From the NCBI GenBank assembly GCA_026119855.1, contig JAOWBW010000864.1:248001-312000 (forward strand): a DNA stretch of 64,000 nt, read 5' to 3'. The notes beneath the pieces are model-generated. The model searched no databases. It had not been told where the DNA came from and saw nothing but the letters and a program-made list of their open reading frames with translations. A program made the position numbers and the translations under genes. This document shows, piece by piece, positions 1 through 15,581 of this stretch (positions are counted from its first letter, which is position 1; the number at the start of each line of letters is the position of its first letter). The stretch comes from Campanula takesimana. Its lineage: Eukaryota > Streptophyta > Magnoliopsida > Asterales > Campanulaceae.

Positions 1-199
1 CTAAATTAACCTCAGTACAAACAAGACCAAATGACATACATTTCTTAGCACTCCAAGCGTGATACTTAGGGAAGTCATACTTCATGTGCGTTAGGTCCTT
101 GCAAAAGAAGCACTTCTATTCTTTATGATCGTTAGATCCCTTAGGCTTCTTGTTGCTTGTCACCGCAATTTATTTCCCTCTTCTCTTAGTCCCATGAGA
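1..199 (-). pseudogene. Copia gag C-terminal part with zinc knuckle (decayed)
   Basis: Minus-strand translation gives a basic KKPKGSNDHKE stretch followed by a Copia-type nucleocapsid knuckle, KCFFCK..THMKYD. The fourth zinc ligand is D instead of C, and two in-frame stops precede the knuckle. In the intact family this knuckle binds the element RNA inside the virus-like particle. The reading frame continues exactly from the Copia gag at 19087 if the Gypsy element at 205-19086 and one copy of its AGAGG target duplication are removed. The two pieces are therefore one gene split by insertion. The rest of gag-pol lies left of the window. Confidence 0.8.
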
Positions 200-204
200 A
201 GAGG

Positions 205-759
205 TGTTTGGGAGTAAAAATCTGCATCATGTCTACATCTTGAAGTATTCAACTTGTCCCGTCATCCTGCATCCTGACATCAAGCATCTTGATTATATAC
301 ACACGTTTTTTGATGCAGGTAAACTTATTCCTATTTTTCAGGGAGCGATCACATGGATTACCGAACTCAACGTGACCAAATGGAAGACTCATTCAAACAT
401 TGAAGACCTTATCATCACAAACGGCTGAAGATAATCTTCAACTAACCTCCCGAGATTCTTGGAAAAACCTACTAATTCATAGTTAAACTCTCATTATAAA
501 TAGCTGACACATTTTGTAATGCACACATACTCACGATCTTCCATTCTCGTAGTAATCACTTTCTGTTCTTTCAATTCATTGTATTTCCAAAGTCAATACT
601 AATAAAATTCCATCTTGAGGTTTTATGCCGGCGAACAAGTTGTTCAAGGGCTTTCCTCGTTAAACACCGTGTTCTATTGATCTTGAATTTCTTGCAATCA
701 TATTCCATTTTGCCCAAACTATTATTCTTTAAGTTGAATTGCAAAATTTGACTAAAACA
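205..759 (+). repeat. 5' LTR of the Tat element
   Basis: 555 bp, starting TGTTTGGGAG and ending GACTAAAACA, nearly identical to 18531-19086. It holds a TATA box (495-502) and an AATAAA signal (601-606). A diverged solo copy of the same family lies at 59269-63007. Confidence 0.95.
495..502 (+). promoter_or_regulatory. LTR TATA box
   Basis: TATAAATA lies in the 5' LTR, with AATAAA about 100 bp downstream at 601-606. This is the usual U3-R layout of an LTR promoter and polyadenylation signal. The start site would be near 525-535 (inference). The same motif is present in the 3' LTR. Confidence 0.6.
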
Positions 760-762
760 ATT

Positions 763-780
763 TGGCGCCGACCGTGGGAC
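763..780 (+). other. Primer-binding site of the Tat element
   Basis: TGGCGCCGACCGTGGGAC begins three bases after the 5' LTR. The first eight bases (TGGCGCCG) match the complement of the plant tRNA-Asp 3' end. The remaining bases differ, so the exact primer tRNA is uncertain. Confidence 0.8.
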
Positions 781-813
781 ATTTTGGTCTTATAATTGTC
801 AAAGGAATTCGAG

Positions 814-2934
814 ATGTCGACTGCATTATCTTTAACCATGACATCAGTTGGTTTGATGGCAACTATGGAGACGATTCCAGCCTCATCAACCGTGATGTCT
901 TCAACTCAGAGCATTGGAGGTGTCTCAAGACCAATCCAGATTCAGGATGGATCATCCGCTGCCGCAAATCAAGAGATCCCTATTGACATCGCTTCCAACT
1001 TGACTTCCATGCTGCGTGAAGTGAGGAACCAGATTCAAGTTCAGAATGATACCTCCACTATGCTGATGAATCAAGTTTCTATATTGCAGCGTGAGGTGAC
1101 TTCTCTTCAAGGTGGTACAGGGGGGTGCAGCAGACCAGCTTGCCTAGCATTTTCCAGTCTATTGCTCCAACTGCACCTTCCAATCTATACTCTCCATAGC
1201 AACCCAGAAGGCTCACTTTTGGGAGTGACATTGCTGGATCATCTGGATTTGGTGGGATCACGCCAACTACCAACCTGACCACCAACAGCACGATAGTCAA
1301 TCCTGGAACTATTACTCCAACCTCAGCAACCTTTGTGACTCCTACTTTGATGGCAACAGGGAGTCTTAACCCTCAATTTGGATTCGATTATCTTAATAAT
1401 TGTCAATTTGCTGCTGCTAACAACGATGCAGGTAGTTTGCTTAGCCGTCAAATGCAGGAGTTGAAAGAATTAGTCATGAGTGTGCCAGGGATGATTATGC
1501 CACACAACCAGGCGTCTCCAACATGTTACAATGAATCTCACTTCGCTCCGGCCATAGCCAACGTGGTCATACCAAAGAAGTTCAGTCCACCCCATATGAA
1601 GCAATACGATGGGACAACGGACCCAGCTGAACATGTTGCATTGTATCAGGAGAAGATGGATGTGGTCCACATTCCACCCCAGTTCAAGGAAGCATGCTTT
1701 TGCAGGGATTTTGGTTCAACTCTTACAGGAGCAGCTTTGAGATGGCTCATTAGCCAACCTTTGAGTTCCATTGGATCATATGCTCAACTTATCAACTTGT
1801 TCACTAATCAGTTTTCATGTAACAGAGTGTTCGAGAAACTGACGAGTGGTTTATACAGGGTGGTCCAGCAACCTGACGAGCCACTTAAAGACTACCTGAG
1901 CAGGTTCAACAGGGAGGCGGTGAACATCTCTAACCTAGACACTGTAACTGCGATTGAAGCCTTCAGGATGGGACTCAAGAAGGACTCTCCTTATTATGAT
2001 GACCTAGTAATGACACCATGCAAGAGGCTGGATGAGGTCAGAACCAGAGCTTCCAAATTCATCAGGTTGGAAGAAGACAAGTTGCTCCAAGATAAAGCAA
2101 CCAAGAAGAATGCGACTCCAGAACATTCTAGTGGCAGGACAGATTCGTCCCATTCGGGTGGCAAGATGGAAACATCTCATGCTAGATCTAATAGGGCCAA
2201 ACCCTACTCTAAACCCGACTCTTCTAGAATTCATGTTGTTGATGATAATGATGAGGATGATGATTCTTCCTATCCTAGAATTGATGACTATTGTTTCTCT
2301 GTTGATATTGCAGGATTGATCAATACCATGGACAACCTGGGTGAGAAAGCAAGATGGCCCAAGAAGGCAGACAAGCCTTCGATTTGGAAAGACAAGTCCA
2401 AGTGGTGCGCCTATCATGAAGACTTTGGGCACACTACTGAGAATTGTATTGCACTCAGGAAGGAGATCAACTACTTGTTGTCCAAAGGTCTCCTCAAAGA
2501 ACTACTTGGTAGAAGGCTGAGACGCACTGAAGATCGTGATGGCAACCAGGAGAAACAACCTGAGAATCCACCACCTCATCCACCTCCAACCAGAGTGGTC
2601 AACATGATCAGTGGTGGCTCGGATATTTGTGGTACAACCTATTCAGCCGCCAAGCGTCGTGCTGCAGATGCGAAGGAGGACATGTCTTATTTGCCTTCAA
2701 GATCCGTCAATAAGGCGAAGGGGCATGAAATCTCTTTTGATGAGGATGATAGGGTCAGCATCCAGGATCCACATCATGATGCCTTTGTAGTGAGTCTTAA
2801 AGTTGCAAACTGTTTGGTGAGACGCATCTTGATCGATAATGGAAGTTCAGTTAACATCTTGACAACTAATGGTTTGAAAGGAATGGGCATCCTACTTGAG
2901 AATGTGACTAAGAATTCATCTGTCTTGGTTGGAT
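814..2934 (+). pseudogene. Tat gag and start of protease, frameshifted
   Basis: The capsid-nucleocapsid precursor probably starts at ATG 814. Its N-terminal reading frame shifts by one base near a G6 run at 1120-1125, and the continuing frame carries a TAG near 1197. From 1335 it is open to the CACTA insertion. A Retrotrans_gag core runs from about 1560 to 2090 (FSPPHMKQYDGTTDP, then LTGAALRW and LKDYLSRFN). A CX2HX4HX4C knuckle follows (CAYHEDFGHTTENC, about 2407-2450). The protease active-site motif IDNGSS lies near 2832-2850. The frame continues at 12023 once the CACTA and one GAT are removed. In a live element it would package RNA and mature the polyprotein. Confidence 0.85.
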
Positions 2935-3200
2935 CACTACTAGAGAGTGCCTAATTTGTGACGGAAATTTGTGACAGACGTTTGTTCGTCATAGTCGGCG
3001 ACGGAAAATTACACATAAACGACGGAATTAGCGTTATTTGAGGGATCCTGTATGTTCGCGACGTAAAATAGGGAACGACGGATTAGTTCGTCTCTTCAAG
3101 AGACGGACACGCGTCGCATTCTAAGCGGGAATCAAAATGTTGACTGGCGGGAGTTATTTATGACCGGCTGCGACGCCTTTTTTTTCAATCCGTCGAATTG
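2935..3200 (+). repeat. CACTA left terminal and subterminal repeats
   Basis: The terminal repeat is followed by scattered copies of (C)GACGGA and TTCGTC in both orientations. In En/Spm such short motifs are the binding sites of the TNPA protein. That is the family role and is assumed here. Confidence 0.8.
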
Positions 3201-3231
3201 GGAGACGATCCGTGCGTCGTTCTAAGCCTTG

Positions 3232-3239
3232 TATATAAA
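3232..3239 (+). promoter_or_regulatory. TATA box of the CACTA TNP2-like gene
   Basis: TATATAAA lies just inside the subterminal repeat array and is followed by a C/T-rich leader with CTCTCTCT runs. Transcription likely starts near 3265-3275. The position next to TNPA-type sites would allow element-encoded control, as in Spm (inference). Confidence 0.6.
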
Positions 3240-3648
3240 CAAACCACTCTCACTTTGAGAACCCTCTCCCAGTCCCTTCTTCTTCCCCGCGAACCTCCCC
3301 TCTCTCTCTCTCTTACGCTTTCTAGTTCTCCAGCCCTAGGGTCGTCCCTTTGCCGGAGACGACCCACTCCTCTCGATCGTTCGCCTATCCTCCACACCCA
3401 CCGTTCAATTTCATCCTCCATAGGCCGTTTGATTTCGTTCGGTTTCTCCGGAGACGCTCAAATCATTCCGTATTCTCACACGTATTTTCTCTTCCATATC
3501 TTTTCTTCTTCTATTTTATCTGTGATTTTGAACTTGTTGATTTAGTAAATGTTAATTTTCTTACTCTTTTTATTAAATCTATTTCTAGGGTTTAATTCTC
3601 CTCTGACAATTTGAAGCTTGAGGTCATCTTCGACAAGCTATTTGAAAG

Positions 3649-4245
3649 GTAACTAAGCTGCTACTTTCCCTCACTCTTTGCGCCATGTCTATGATTCCTG
3701 TTTTATATTTGTAACTTTTTTTGGTGTGTGGTAATAGAGCTTTTCTGAATAGATACGAAGTATGATTTGGGATTATTTGTTATGGGTCCTTTCATAGAGA
3801 GTGTTCAACATTGCTCACCAATATTATGGGTGTTGGTAATAGCTACAGTTTGTAATCTTAGGTTGGAATGCATCAATTTGATTTTATTAACTTTTACTTT
3901 TCTTTCTTGACCCAACCCTTATTCTCACATGCCCATTCCTTCTGTTGCTACTTTTTTTTAGACCCCATAAAGCTTTCATTCAATAAAAAATTTCTTGTTT
4001 GAAAAGTTGTTATGGTGCTTTCTTTGATTTTTTTGATCTGACCAGGAGTAAGAAACTTATCAGTTATTATTTACAAAAAAAAACAAAAAACAAAAAAAGT
4101 AAAGTGGACTATGCTGGATAAAAAGAATTTTCCATCGTGAAGCAATATACACAATGAAGTAATACACCTTGTTCTTTAAGCAATGGTACGGGCACAAAGA
4201 AGACAAAAGTTTGCTAAAAAATTAATGTATTTTCAATAAATGCAG
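3649..4245 (+). other. Probable leader intron of the TNP2-like gene
   Basis: GAAAG|GTAACTAAG at 3648/3649 and ATGCAG|GACTT at 4245/4246 are good donor and acceptor sites. The acceptor removes an upstream in-frame ATG at 4240 and places the transposase start at 4255, ten bases into the next exon. The intron is A+T rich. Confidence 0.6.
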
Positions 4246-4254
4246 GACTTAAGT

Positions 4255-7200
4255 ATGTCAGAGGAAGATCGTAGTTGGATGGATAACCGTAGGTTGCCTG
4301 GTAGAAATGGTATAACAGATGACTTTAGAAGAGGTGTGAATCATTTTGTGGATTTTGCTAGATCGCATCCTCAATGTATGCGTGATGACATGATTAGATG
4401 TCCATGCAAAAAGTGTCGTAATCTTAAGTTTCAAAGTGATGGGTTTGTAAAGAAGCACCTTATGCAACATGGGTTTGTTGATGGGTATAAGAGATGGATA
4501 GTGCATGGTGAGCCGATTATAGCTAGAAACATCCAAAGCCGCCTACCCCATGTGGTTAGTGTTCAGACGAGTGAACATGAACCAATTGTTGAAGAAACAC
4601 CCTTAGTGGGTATGGATGACATGGTTCGAGATGCGGCTGGTCCAGAGTTTGATTGGACCCCTAATCCTGAGGAGGAGCCAAATGCAACCGCTCAGAAGTT
4701 TATTAATATGATGGAGTCTGCAAATGAGATGGTTTATCCTGGTGCTGACTCAACTGTACTGGAGAAGGTGACCGAGTTACTTAACATTAAAGCCGATTCA
4801 AACATGAGTCAACATACTTATAACCGTATAATGTCATGTATTAAAGGGATGTTGCCCAAAGAGAATAAGATGGTGAGTAATTTCTATGAGACTAAGAAGT
4901 TGTTGGGAAATATTGGCCTCGGTTATGAGAAGATTGATGCATGCAAGAATCAATGCATGATTTTCTACAAAGAAAGTGAGAGTTTGAAGTCGTGTTCAGT
5001 TTGTGGTCATAGTAGGTATAAGTCACCACGTCGGGGTAGTTCCAAACACAAGAAGAATGTTCCTCATAAGCAATTACGGTACATGCCGTTAACTCCTAGA
5101 CTGCAACGCCTTTATGCATCAAAAGAAACCTCTGAAGCAATGCGATGGCATAAGGAGAGTTTGCGTGAAGAGGGTGTTTTAACACATCCATCTGATGGGG
5201 AAGCATGGAAACATTTTGATGCTACATATACTGAGTTTGCTGCAGATGCTAGAAACATAAGGTTGGGGATATGTTCTGACGGTTTTGCTCCGTTTGGGCC
5301 GGGGGCAAAAACTTACTCATGTTGGCCTGTTATTGTCACGGTTTACAATCTTCCCCCATGGTTGTGTATGACAGATCCTTATATGTATTTAAGTCTATTT
5401 ATCCCTGGACCGTACAACCCAAGCAAGAACATTGATGTATATCTTCGGCCATTGATGGACGAGCTAAAGCAGCTGTGGACTGTTGGTATTCAGACTTGGG
5501 ATGCATTTAAATTGCAAAACTTTAACATGAAGGCTGCGGTTATGTGGACGATTAATGACTTTCCAGCATACGGAATGATGTCAGGATGGAGCACACATGG
5601 AAGATTGGCTTGTCCATATTGTATGGAGGATATAGATGCCTTCACACTCAAGCATTCTAAGAAGCAGAGTTGGTTTGATTGTCATAGGCGGTTTCTCCCT
5701 AATGGCCATCAATTTCGAAAAGACAAGAATTCTTTTACTAAGAATAAGACAGAGTATCGACAGGCCCCTCCTCGTCTGAGTGGTGATGATATATTTGAAC
5801 AAGTATCAAAGTTGCCTGAAATTAGGTGGGGGAGAATGTTTACAAAGGAAAGAATAAAAGGGTTTGGAGAGACTCATAATTGGATCAAGAAGAGTACATT
5901 TTGGGAGCTGCCTTATTGGAAGACAAACTTGATAAGACATAACCTTGATGCCATGCATATTGAGAAGAATGTGTTTGACAATGTATTTAACACAGTGATG
6001 AATTTCAAGGCTACCACGAAGGACACCGACAACAGTCGAAAGGACCTTGCACTTATATGCAAGCGAGACAATCTCAATTTGTTTGAGGTGAATGGGAAAA
6101 CTATGAAACCAGCTGCTCCGTATGTGCTTACTAAGGATGATAAACATCGTGTTCTTCAATGGTTGAAAGATTTAAAGCTTCCTGATGGGTATGCATCAAA
6201 TATTGGTAACTGTGTTAATGTTGAAGAAGGGTCAATATATGGGTTGAAAAGTCATGATTGCCATGTGTTGTTGGACAGGTTACTTCCTATTGCACTTAGA
6301 GACTTGCTCCCTGATGAAATTTGGGTTGCTTTAACTGAGCTAAGTGAATTCTTTAGAGCGTTGACATCTAGCACTCTTCGTGTTGAGGATTTGAAAAAGC
6401 TTGAGGAGAGCATTGTGGTGACAATATGTAAGCTTGAGAAAATATTTCCGCCTTCATTTTTTGATTCAATGGAGCATTTACCGATTCATCTAGCATATGA
6501 GGCTAGAGTTGGTGGTCCAGTTCAGTATAGATGGATGTATCCGTTTGAACGATTTTTGGGAAAATTGAAAAAGAAGATGAGCAACAGAGCCAAAGTTGAA
6601 GCGTCTATATCTGAAGCAGTGATAATTGATGAAATAGTGTCATTTGTTTCGACTTATTTTCATCCTGAAATTGAGACAAGGTTCAATAGAGTTGCTCGTA
6701 ACTATGAAGGCAGAGCTACCAATAAAGATGGAAAAGTATCTGTGTTTTCTTCACCTGGTCGATTCCTTGGCCGTAGAAAGTGCAAACGAATGTTAAGCAG
6801 AAAAGAATTTGAAGCGGCCAGGCTTTATGTGCTCTTGAATTGTATTGAGGTTGAAGATTATTTGAAGTAAGTATTTATTTTCATTATATCTATTTAGTTT
6901 TTTTGCTTCAAAGTCTATGAATAATTATATCTTAACATATCTTAATGCAGTATGTTTGAAGAACAAGCTGGAGATATGCCACACCATCTAGTGTCAATTA
7001 GGACTGACAATGAATTTTCTTCGTGGCTTAAGACATATGTAAATAACTAATCTTACCGTTTAATTTTTATTATAAATATATTCAACATTTTTTTTTACAT
7101 TTTTATACTTATTTATAGATTTCAGACCACCCTGAAGATCTAAAAGCCGCGAGATTGCGAATACTAGCGGATGACCCTTTCTTACAAGTCAATGTATACA

Positions 7201-7913
7201 ATGGTTATTTTGTGAATGGTTATGTCTTTCACACAGAACACTACGGCCAAACAAGATCAACCTGGAATAGTGGGATCAATCTTAAAGGGAATCTAGAGTA
7301 TTATGGTATATTGAAGGAAGTTATTGAACTGAGGTATTTGCAAGGAAATTCTGTTGTTCTCTTTAACTGCGAATGGCGTGATGCCGAGGAAGGTATTGTC
7401 AAACACAAGACATTTGACCTCATTGATATCAAGCACTCTTCTAAACATAGGGGTGATGATGTATTCATCCTTGCATCACAAGCACAACAGGTTTATATGA
7501 CAGCCTACCCTCGTAGGCAGAGAGAGTTCAATGGATGGTGGGCTGTTTGGAAAACAAAAGCAAGAAGCACATTTGATATACCATATTTGGCCACGACCTC
7601 TAATTCACTAATTGATTCCTCATTAGATGATTGTTATCAAGAGGAAGAAATGTCCATGCCTCATATTATTTCCTTAGATGATCATGCCTGTGATGATGCA
7701 TTTATGGTTGAAAACTCTCATCGAGAAGCTGAGGAAGTCTTTGAAGAAGAGGCTATAGAAGAAGGGGAGGAAGAAGAGGGGGAAGAGGAGGTAGAGGAGG
7801 AAGAAGAGACCGATGATGAAGAAGAAAAAGAACTCGAGTTTTGTAGTGCAGATGAAGATTTTGATTCTTCAGATAACGAGGAAGCTAGTTTTGACTCTGA
7901 TGATATGGAGTGA
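4255..7913 (+). CDS. CACTA transposase, TNP2 (TNPD-like)
   Basis: Exons 4255-6866, 6951-7038 and 7119-7913 join in frame to give about 1164 aa. The start at 4255 fits the family N-terminus (RSWMDNRRLPGRNG), after a leader-intron acceptor at 4245. Domains in order: Transpos_assoc (residues about 5-80, including CPCKKC); the TNP2 catalytic domain (about 250-600); DUF4218 (from about 735, MEHLPIHLAYEA); DUF4216 (from about 920, VNVYNGYFVNGYVFHTE); and a very acidic C-terminal tail of about 60 residues rich in E and D. Likely catalytic acidic residues are D342 in SDGF, D435 in NDFPAY and E570 in MHIEKN (inferred from family conservation). The protein cuts the element ends. No internal stop or frameshift was seen. 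The small TNPA-like gene follows in the same direction. Confidence 0.92.
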
Positions 7914-8077
7914 TTTTTTCTTATTATGTTATAATAGCAATGAAACTTGGATTGTTGTACTTAATATTGTCAATTTACTTTTAATATCTACTTTAAATGA
8001 TTTATATCTTTTGTATGTCGTTAATATTGTTCATTTATATTATGTAATTCATTTAATATTATCTTTTACTTTTAGAC

Positions 8078-11296
<3,219 letters not shown>

Positions 11297-11569
11297 TTAC
11301 TACTTGGGGATTAGCTTTTGGATTTACTACATCATTTGGTATGTCTTTTGGATGTTAAATACTTCTTCAGTATGACTATGACGAAGTCTGTTATTTGGTA
11401 TTTGTTTTTGGATAGTCTATGAATACCATGGTTAATTAATACAATTTGGTTTATTGAAAATGGGTTTTTTGCATTTTAGTTGAGTACTTGGATATGTGTA
11501 GTAGATTTAGTTTTTGATATTATTCAATAAATTTGGATTTTTAAATTAAAAAATGACTGACAGTGACCG

Positions 11570-12019
11570 GAAAATTTGGTCGGAAAATGCTCTGGAACAT
11601 TCAGGGGGTATCAGACAAATTTGTGACGGAAATAATCAACGTGACAGACAAATTTGTCGAAAATTGTGACGGAAATAATCAACGCGACGGACAAATGTGT
11701 CGAAAATTGTGACGGAAATAATCAACGCGACAGACAAATTTGTCAAAAATTGCGACGAAAATAATCAACGCGACAGACAAATTTGCGGCAAATTTTGACG
11801 GAAACAGTCAATCAGCGACAGACAAATTTGTCGAAAATTGTGACGGAAATAATCGAGCGACGACAAAATTCGACGCAAGACGCGACACAAAAAATCTGTC
11901 GCAATCAGTAACGAAAATTTCGCGGCGGAATATCTCCGTCGCAAAATTTAATTTTGCGACGGAAATTATAAATTCTGCGACGGATTTGTCCGTCACAAAA
12001 AGCCTTTTTCCTAGTAGTG
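11570..12019 (-). repeat. CACTA right subterminal array and terminus
   Basis: About a dozen repeats of the pattern AATTGTGACGGAAATAATCA plus GACAAATTTGTC palindromes fill the last 450 bp and end at CTAGTAGTG. These are the probable TNPA-binding region of the right end. Several short open frames here are just repeat translation. Confidence 0.85.
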
Positions 12020-12449
12020 GATTCAGTGGTGAGACAAAGCACACGTTTGGGGAGATTACTTTCCCAATATATGTTGAAGGGATTAAATATATGGAGAAGT
12101 TCTGTGTGATAGAATGTCAGTCATCTTATAACATCATCCTGGGCAGGCCATGGATTCGTAACGTGAAAGCTGTACCTTCAACATACCATCAGTGCCTCAA
12201 GTTGCCAACACCTTGGGGAGTAATGAAGGTGTCAGGAGATCAGCAGACTGCTAAGGAATGTTACAAGGTGTCCATGAAGGCAGCAAGCAGTCCTAGGCAA
12301 GCATAGCAATTACAGAGAAAGGCACGAGATGTACTTGAAGATGCAGAGTTTGATATTAAAGAGGTGCAACTTGATCCTTCTGATCCCGATGTCAAAATTC
12401 TCATAGGCACAGCTTACCTCCTGATATAGAAGGAGAGATCATTGAGTTT
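12020..12449 (+). pseudogene. Tat protease (C-terminal part) and linker to RT, broken
   Basis: It continues the frame of 814-2934 after the CACTA: FSGETKHTFGEITFPIYVEG and the flap/strand region YNIILGRPWI, typical of Ty3 aspartic proteases. A TAG interrupts at 12304-12306, and a one-base frameshift is needed near 12400 to enter the RT frame (PPDIEGEIIEFLRSR). Confidence 0.75.
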
Positions 12450-14408
12450 TTGAGGAGCAGGGTGAAATGCTTTGCTTGGAAGCACGAAGATATGACTGGA
12501 ATTAGCAAGGATGTTATCACCCACAAACTGAACATTGACCCAAATGCCAAGCCTGTCCACCAGAAAAGAAGGAAATTTGCTCATGAGCGAAATCAGATTA
12601 TCAGAGAAGAAGTAGAGAGGTTGCTAAAGTCCAAGATGATCAGAGAGGTTGACTATCCTAAATGGTTGGCCAACGTGGTGGTTGTAGAGAAGAAGAATGG
12701 GAAATGGCGAGTCTGTGTGGACTTTACAGACTTGAATAAGGCATGCCCTAAGGATCCGTTTCCCTTGCCTCACATTGATGCCCTAGTTGATGCAACAGCT
12801 GGCCATGAGGTCTTGACGTTTATGGATGCTTCTTCAGGATTTCAACAGATTCAGATGGAACCTTCAGATCAGGAAGACACGGCGTTCATTACTCCGGATG
12901 GTATATATTGCTTTATTTCCATGCCTTTTGGATTGAGGAATGCAGGGGCAACCTACCAGAGACTAGTCAACATGATGTTTAAGAACCAGCTTGGAAAGAC
13001 TATGGAAGTATACATTGAGGACATGGTGGTAAAGTCTAAGTGTATTGAAGATCATGCTCGAGATCTAAAGGAAGCTTTTGACATCTTGGAGGCGTTCAAC
13101 ATGAAGCTAAACCCATCAAAATGCAACTTTGGTGTTAAGGCTGGAAAGTTCCTTAGCTACATGGTGACCAAGAGGGGCATTGAAGCAAGTCCAGAACAGA
13201 TCAAAGCCATCATCAACTTAGAGTCTCCAAAGAGTATTAAAGAAGTGCAGAGACTCACATGCAAAGTTGCTGCTCTAACCAGGTTCATCTCCAAGTCGTC
13301 TGACAGATGCAAGTTGTTCTATGACGTGCTGAGGAAAAACAAGTTGTTCCAGTGGACAGAAGAATATGAAGCAGCCTTCAACCAGCTTAAAGATTACTTG
13401 GCAACTCCACCTCTACTTTCCAAACCAGAAACAGGTGAAGCTTTGTACATGTATCTCTCAGTATCAGAAAATGCAGTTAGCTCAGTCTTGGCAAGAGAAC
13501 AAGATGGAACACAACTACCTGTTTATTATGTAAGTAAGTCTCTTTCAGATGCAGAAACCAGGTACTCCCATATTGAGAAACTTGTTCTTTCTTTAATAAC
13601 TGCTTCTATTAAGTTGCGCTATTATTTTGAAGTTCATCCTATTATTGTGAGGACTAACTATCCTGTCAGGAACGTGATGAGAAAACCTGAGATGTCAGGC
13701 AGGATGGCAAAATGGTCTGTGCAGCTTAGTACATATGATATTCAATATGAAGCAAGGACTGCGATCAAGTCACAAGCCCTAGCTGACTTTGTGGCAGATT
13801 TTAGTCCCAACCTTCAACCTGAAGTTGAACTCGAAGTCCAACAACTTGAAGGTTCAGACTCTCATAGATTTTGGACACTTTTTACAGATGGAGCATCAAA
13901 TATAAGGGGCACAGGTTTGGGTATAGTCTTGAGATCCCCCCAAGGAGAACTGATTCCACAAGCTATAGATTGTGAGTTCAAGGCGACCAATAATGAGGCT
14001 GAATATGAAGCCCTCATCATGGGTTTGGTTACTGCTTTAAGTTTGAATGATAAATGTCTCAATGTTTATAGTGATTCCTTGTTGTTGGTTAACCACTTCA
14101 ATGGATATTATACAGCAAAGCACAGTAGGATGTCAAGTTATCTGCAGCACGTTAAATCCTTGGCTGGACAATTTGAAGAATTAACTTTCCAACAAATCCC
14201 AAAGGATGAGAATGCTGAAGCTGATGCATTGGCCAACCTAGGATCAAGTTGCAGGAGCATGTTGAACACTGCCATACCTATAATCCACATCCTGCATCCT
14301 GCAATTGATCAATCAAAAACAAACCAAGTTGAAGACCAACATGATACGTCGGCTAGCTTCTCGAATGAAGAGGCATCTTGGACACTGCCCATAATAACAT
14401 TTCTGTAG
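12450..14408 (+). pseudogene. Tat reverse transcriptase, RNase H and second RNase H
   Basis: 652 codons are open. RT motifs include ANVVVVEKKNGKWRVCVDF, PFPLPHIDALVD, MPFGLRNAGATYQR and the catalytic box YIEDMVVKS. The usual box is YxDD, so the first aspartate is replaced by glutamate. An RNase H connection follows (VYYVSKSLSDAETRYS). From about 13870 there is a second RNase H of archaeal type (FTDGASNIRGTGLG, ATNNEAEYEAL, ENAEADALANL), a hallmark of the Tat lineage. The frame ends at TAG 14406-14408, in the middle of what should be a continuous pol. The altered catalytic residue and the stops predict no activity. Confidence 0.88.
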
Positions 14409-15581
14409 GATGGAACAGTGCCACAAGGTGTAAAAAATTCAAAAGCTTTCAGGATAAAGGTATCTAGATTTATATTAATCGATAATGTACTATTTCGTAA
14501 GTCATTTATAGGTTTGTACATGAGGTGTCTAGAGCCACAACAAGTTGAACAAGTCTTAAGAGAGCTACATGAAGGTGAATGTGGTAATCATTCTGGGGGC
14601 AAGTCACTATCCTCCAAGGCATTGAGAACAGGATATTATTGGCCAACTATGCGCCAGGATGCAATTAATTATGTTCAGAAATGTGATGCTTGTCAGAGAC
14701 ATAGCAACATCTTGCACCAACCTGCCGAACCACTTCATCCTATACTATCACCTTGGCCCTTCATGCAGTGGGGAATGGACATCATTGGAAAGTTTCCTAA
14801 GGCACCTGGGGGTAAAGTATTTATGTTAGCCCTGACTGATTACTTCTAAAAATGGATCGAAGCTGAAGCCTTCGTTCAAGTTAGAGATAAAGAAGTAATT
14901 TCGTTCTTGAAAAGAAATATCATCAGCAGGTTTGGAGTCCCTTCAGAAATTGTTTGTGATAATGGTTCTCAGTTCATCAGCAAGAAAACTCAAGACTTCT
15001 GCACAAGGTGGGGAATCAAGCTGATTACTTCTACACCGGTACATCCTCAAGCTAATGGACAAGCAGAATCAAGCAACAAGTTGATTGTGAACAACTTGAA
15101 GAAACGTTTAGATCAAAAGAAAGGAAGATGGGCTGAAGAGTTGCCACTAGTACTATGGGCAGATAGGACAACCCCTAAGAATGCAACCGGCCAAACTCCC
15201 TTCTCCTTGGTTTATGGGACTGAAGCCGTAATTCCAGTAGAATTTTTTATCCCAACAGCTAGATATGGTTTAATAACTCCAGAGGACAACCAGATAATAC
15301 TTGCAGAAGATCTTAATACTATTGATGAACTAAGAGATTTGTCCAAGATCAGGATGGCGGCCTATCAACAGAGAATTGCCAAGTCTTACAACAAGAATGT
15401 GCGCATTAAGAGATTTCAAATTGGAGACATGGTGATCAGAAAAGTTTTTCAGAACACAAGGGAACTGAATGCAGGCAAACTTGCAGCCAAGTGGGAAGGT
15501 CCCTACCTTGTTGATGCAGAAGCTGGTAAAGGTGCATATTGGATCTCCACCTTGGATGGCATTAGAATACCAAGGAGTTAG
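14409..15581 (+). pseudogene. Tat integrase, interrupted by a stop
   Basis: The zinc-binding HHCC domain (HEGECGNHSGGKSL to CDACQRH, about 14570-14700) is followed by the rve core with MDIIGKFP, a TAA at 14847-14849, then VCDNGSQF and NGQAESSNK, which give the D,D,E triad. The C-terminal part ends near 15581 with KLAAKWEGPYLVD. In a live element this inserts cDNA. The internal TAA and the preceding TAG show it is dead. Confidence 0.88.

Noticed and set aside
3185..3595. Frames around the CACTA leader (Arg-rich minus, Ser/Leu-rich plus)
   Set aside because: They translate the CTCTCT leader after the TATA box. The transposase start is at 4255, after a leader intron.
5581..6159. Minus-strand frames of 73 and 117 codons inside the TNP2-like gene
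   Set aside because: They are shadows of a strongly conserved sense exon.
11740..12044. Frames crossing the CACTA right end
   Set aside because: They translate the GACGGA/GACAAATTTGTC array. Only the part after 12020 belongs to the Tat protease.
13862..14521. Minus-strand frames across the Tat RNase H region
   Set aside because: They are opposite to recognisable RT-RNase H motifs and contain no domain. Unlike the 16607-18248 gene, they have no splice logic.
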